Assembly: GCA_900557255.1 (NCBI GenBank)
Contig: USSA01000149.1
Span: 1-7,225, forward strand
Length of the DNA: 7,225 bases
DNA from: an uncultured Prevotella sp.
GTDB lineage: Bacteria > Bacteroidota > Bacteroidia > Bacteroidales > Bacteroidaceae
Reading direction: 5' to 3'
Below, one piece after another: positions 5,258 to 7,225 of the stretch. Numbering within the stretch: position 1 is the stretch's first letter; every line of letters starts with the position of its first letter. The notes below the pieces were generated by a model. The model was not told the DNA's origin. It did no database searches and worked only from the letters and a program-made list of their open reading frames with translations. The position numbers and the translations under genes were made by a program.

Positions 5258-7225
5258 TTACGCCAATCTCAGTCTCAGCGAATTAAGCACTACGCTCACA
5301 CTTGAGAAGGCCATCAGGGCACTTGCCCACATTGGGGTTATCTGGAAATCAATGCCGAAGATATGAAGGGCGCCGGCTGCCAGCGGGATGCAGATGATGT
5401 TGTAGATGAACGCCCAGAAGAGATTCTGCCAAATCATGTGAACCGTCTTCTGACTCAGTTTTACGGCTTCCGGAAGTGCCAGAAGGTCGTCGCTCATCAG
5501 CGTAATCTGCGCCACATCCATCGCCACATCCGTTCCCTTTCCTATCGCCATGCTCACGTTGGCAAGGGCTAGGGCCTGGGTGTCGTTGATTCCGTCGCCC
5601 ACCATCGCTACCTGCTTGCCTTCGTCCTGAAGTTTCTTTACCAATGCCTGCTTGTCGCCAGGCAGCACCTTGCTCTGGTAATGCTTGATGCCGGCTTTCT
5701 CAGCCCAATAATGAGCCGCTTCCTCCTTGTCGCCACTCATCATATAGACCTCTATTCCCCTTTCCTGCAACTGCTTCATCGCTTCCTGGGCATGAGGCTT
5801 GAGGGTCTCTCTCGTCTCCAGATCCAAATCCCCCTGCTTGGTGAAATCGATGTTCTGGTTAGGAATGGTGAGAGTGCCGGTCTTGTCGATGACGAGGGCG
5901 TTGATCTTGTGGAGATTCTCCAGCGCCGACGCATCCTTGATGAGAATCTGCTTCTGCGCCGCCTTGCCGATGCCTACCATCAGGGCGGTAGGAGTAGCTA
6001 AGCCCATGGCGCAAGGACAGGCGATGACCAATACGGCTACGGCTGAAAGGATGGCCTGAGGAAGAGCAGTGTTGCCGCCTATCAGCCACCACGCCAGGAA
6101 GGTGATGAGGGCGATGGCTGCCACGACTGGAACGAAAATCAGAGCCGCCTTATCCACGATGCGCTGCACGGGCGCCTTACTGCCCTGCGCCTCCTGAACC
6201 ATGCGGATGATGTGTGCCAGGGCGGTGTTCTCGCCAATCTGCTTGGCTCTCATGCGGAGCTTTCCCTGACTCGGAATGGTGCCAGCCAGCACGTTGTCGC
6301 CTGCCTTTTTCATCGCCGGAGTCGGTTCGCCGCTGATCATCGCTTCATCTACATAGGCTGCATCGGGAGTCATGAAACTCTCTGCCTGGGTAACCACGCC
6401 ATCTACCGGAATCTTCTCGCCGGCTCTTACCTCAATCATGTCGCCTATCTGAATGGTGGAAATCGGAACTTCCTCCATCTTGTAGTCGTTGGTGCCTTCT
6501 ATCTTCTCGTAAGTCACCAGTCGGGCGGTTTTCGGCTGCATTCCCATCAGTTGTCGGATGCTGCTCGCCGTACTGTCCTTTGCCTTTTCTTCCAGGCATC
6601 TGCCGGTCAGCACGAAGGTGATAATCATCACGGAAGCATCGAAATAAGTGTGCCATTCTATGCCTCTTGCTCCCCATACCATTTCTCCGAAGAAGGTGTT
6701 GAAGGTGCTGAAGAGGAAGGCGATGAGGGTGCTGAGTGCTACGAGCGAATCCATGTTTGCCGTATGATGCAGGAGCTGCTTCCAGGCGGAAACATAAAAC
6801 TGTTTGCCGCAGTAGAGCAGGTTGGCGAGTGCCAGGAGCAGACAAATCTGGTTGGCGAAGGAACTCGAGTGATGAGCCGAGGCAACGCCATCTGAAATCA
6901 TATTCTGTTCCATGCCCAGTGAAATCCAGCCCATGGAGAAACACATGGTCAGGATGGCGAAGAGCCAGGAAGCGAGGGTTCGGCGGCGCAGAAGAGTGAA
7001 CTCACGGCGGTTGATTTCCTCCACGCTTCTGTCGTTTTCGATAACGAGGTCGTAGCCGGCGTTGCTGATTTCCCGTTTCATATCTTCCAGAGAAATGATG
7101 TCGGGGTCATAATCTACCAGGGCAGTTCGGCTTGCCAGGGAAACCGAGGCGGAGTTGATGCCTTCTAGCGACTGCAGCTTCTTTTCTACATTGGCAGAGC
7201 ATACGCTGCAAGCCATGCCTATTAC
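5258..7225 (-). CDS. copA: CopA-type copper-exporting P1B-ATPase, compact form lacking the N-domain; 5' end beyond window
   Basis: An inner-membrane pump expected to export Cu(I) using ATP. Numbered from the internal Met at 7216: one HMA domain with Cys3-x2-Cys6 (1-60), about eight membrane segments (near 80-100, 121-141, 154-174, 191-208, 357-377, 386-410, 594-618, 625-645), an actuator domain with SGEP (Glu297), CPC in the sixth segment (Cys400, Cys402), the phosphorylation site DKTGT (Asp444), and GDGIND (540-545). Tyr605-Asn606 and MxxSS (635-639) in the last two segments are P1B-1 copper determinants. The frame stays open to the edge, and VIG precedes this Met to give the usual GMxCxxC motif, so the true start lies outside. 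Only about 50 residues separate Asp444 from the MMSGD motif (493-496 or so); most relatives have far more, including the SEHPLA-type ATP-binding N-domain, absent here. I believe close Bacteroidales homologues share this form, but cannot check. The function call is firm; the ATP-binding mode is open. Confidence 0.9.
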   Translation of the reverse strand, partial: VIGMACSVCSANVEKKLQSLEGINSASVSLASRTALVDYDPDIISLEDMKREISNAGYDLVIENDRSVEEINRREFTLLRRRTLASWLFAILTMCFSMGWISLGMEQNMISDGVASAHHSSSFANQICLLLALANLLYCGKQFYVSAWKQLLHHTANMDSLVALSTLIAFLFSTFNTFFGEMVWGARGIEWHTYFDASVMIITFVLTGRCLEEKAKDSTASSIRQLMGMQPKTARLVTYEKIEGTNDYKMEEVPISTIQIGDMIEVRAGEKIPVDGVVTQAESFMTPDAAYVDEAMISGEPTPAMKKAGDNVLAGTIPSQGKLRMRAKQIGENTALAHIIRMVQEAQGSKAPVQRIVDKAALIFVPVVAAIALITFLAWWLIGGNTALPQAILSAVAVLVIACPCAMGLATPTALMVGIGKAAQKQILIKDASALENLHKINALVIDKTGTLTIPNQNIDFTKQGDLDLETRETLKPHAQEAMKQLQERGIEVYMMSGDKEEAAHYWAEKAGIKHYQSKVLPGDKQALVKKLQDEGKQVAMVGDGINDTQALALANVSMAIGKGTDVAMDVAQITLMSDDLLALPEAVKLSQKTVHMIWQNLFWAFIYNIICIPLAAGALHIFGIDFQITPMWASALMAFSSVSVVLNSLRLRLA

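Noticed and set aside
6212..6895. 227-codon open frame on the plus strand, and other long frames (6432-6944 minus, 6736-6999 plus)
   Set aside because: All lie inside copA, whose protein has clear family motifs in its own frame; the others have no recognisable motif and are shadows of a GC-rich coding region.
7214..7216. ATG at 7216 (complement) as the start of copA
   Set aside because: This Met is part of the metal-binding motif GMACSVC and the frame is open upstream to the window edge, so the real start lies outside.
1..7225. CRISPR array, tRNA, rRNA or insertion sequence
   Set aside because: No regularly spaced repeats, cloverleaf-like segment, rRNA stretch or paired terminal repeats flanking a transposase were seen by eye.

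Overview
The window looks like chromosomal DNA from a gut-type Bacteroidales, most likely Prevotella/Segatella. Reasons: Bacteroidetes-type -7 boxes (TAnnTTTG), AT-rich leaders without a clear Shine-Dalgarno before the genes, and proteins whose wording matches Bacteroidales families as I remember them. Species assignment is inference.

Layout. (1) Positions 1-388, minus strand: a broken PD-(D/E)XK nuclease/transposase-family gene (Rpn-like). The N-terminal catalytic part jumps straight to the C-terminal part in another frame, so an internal block is missing. (2) Positions 389-836: a 448-base non-coding gap with a promoter for the broken gene, a 14-bp palindrome, a hairpin with T-tract and no gene to terminate, a doubtful 53-codon ORF, and a -7 box for the next gene. 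(3) Positions 837-4832: an intact 1331-residue restriction-modification-specificity protein in one chain: PD-(D/E)XK nuclease, N6-adenine methylase, two target-recognition domains and no helicase. This resembles single-chain Type IIB/IIG enzymes such as AloI. (4) Positions 4840-5164: a GIY-YIG family gene 7 bases downstream, also broken by an internal, frame-shifting loss. (5) Positions 5167-5224: a 25-bp perfect hairpin that can end transcription from both sides. (6) Positions 5258-7225, minus strand: a copper-type P1B ATPase (CopA) running off the right edge, with all transport and phosphorylation motifs but no recognisable ATP-binding N-domain.

How it fits. The restriction gene and its decayed GIY-YIG partner form a plus-strand unit convergent with copA; the two are functionally unrelated. 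GC content rises from about 35% in the restriction gene (21/60 at 1021-1080) to about 60% in copA (36/60 at 6001-6060), so the left part may be an acquired defence island beside a resident metal-homeostasis gene. The restriction gene is the only clearly complete standard-architecture gene here. The most unusual observations are the compact CopA and the matching internal deletions in the two genes flanking the restriction gene.
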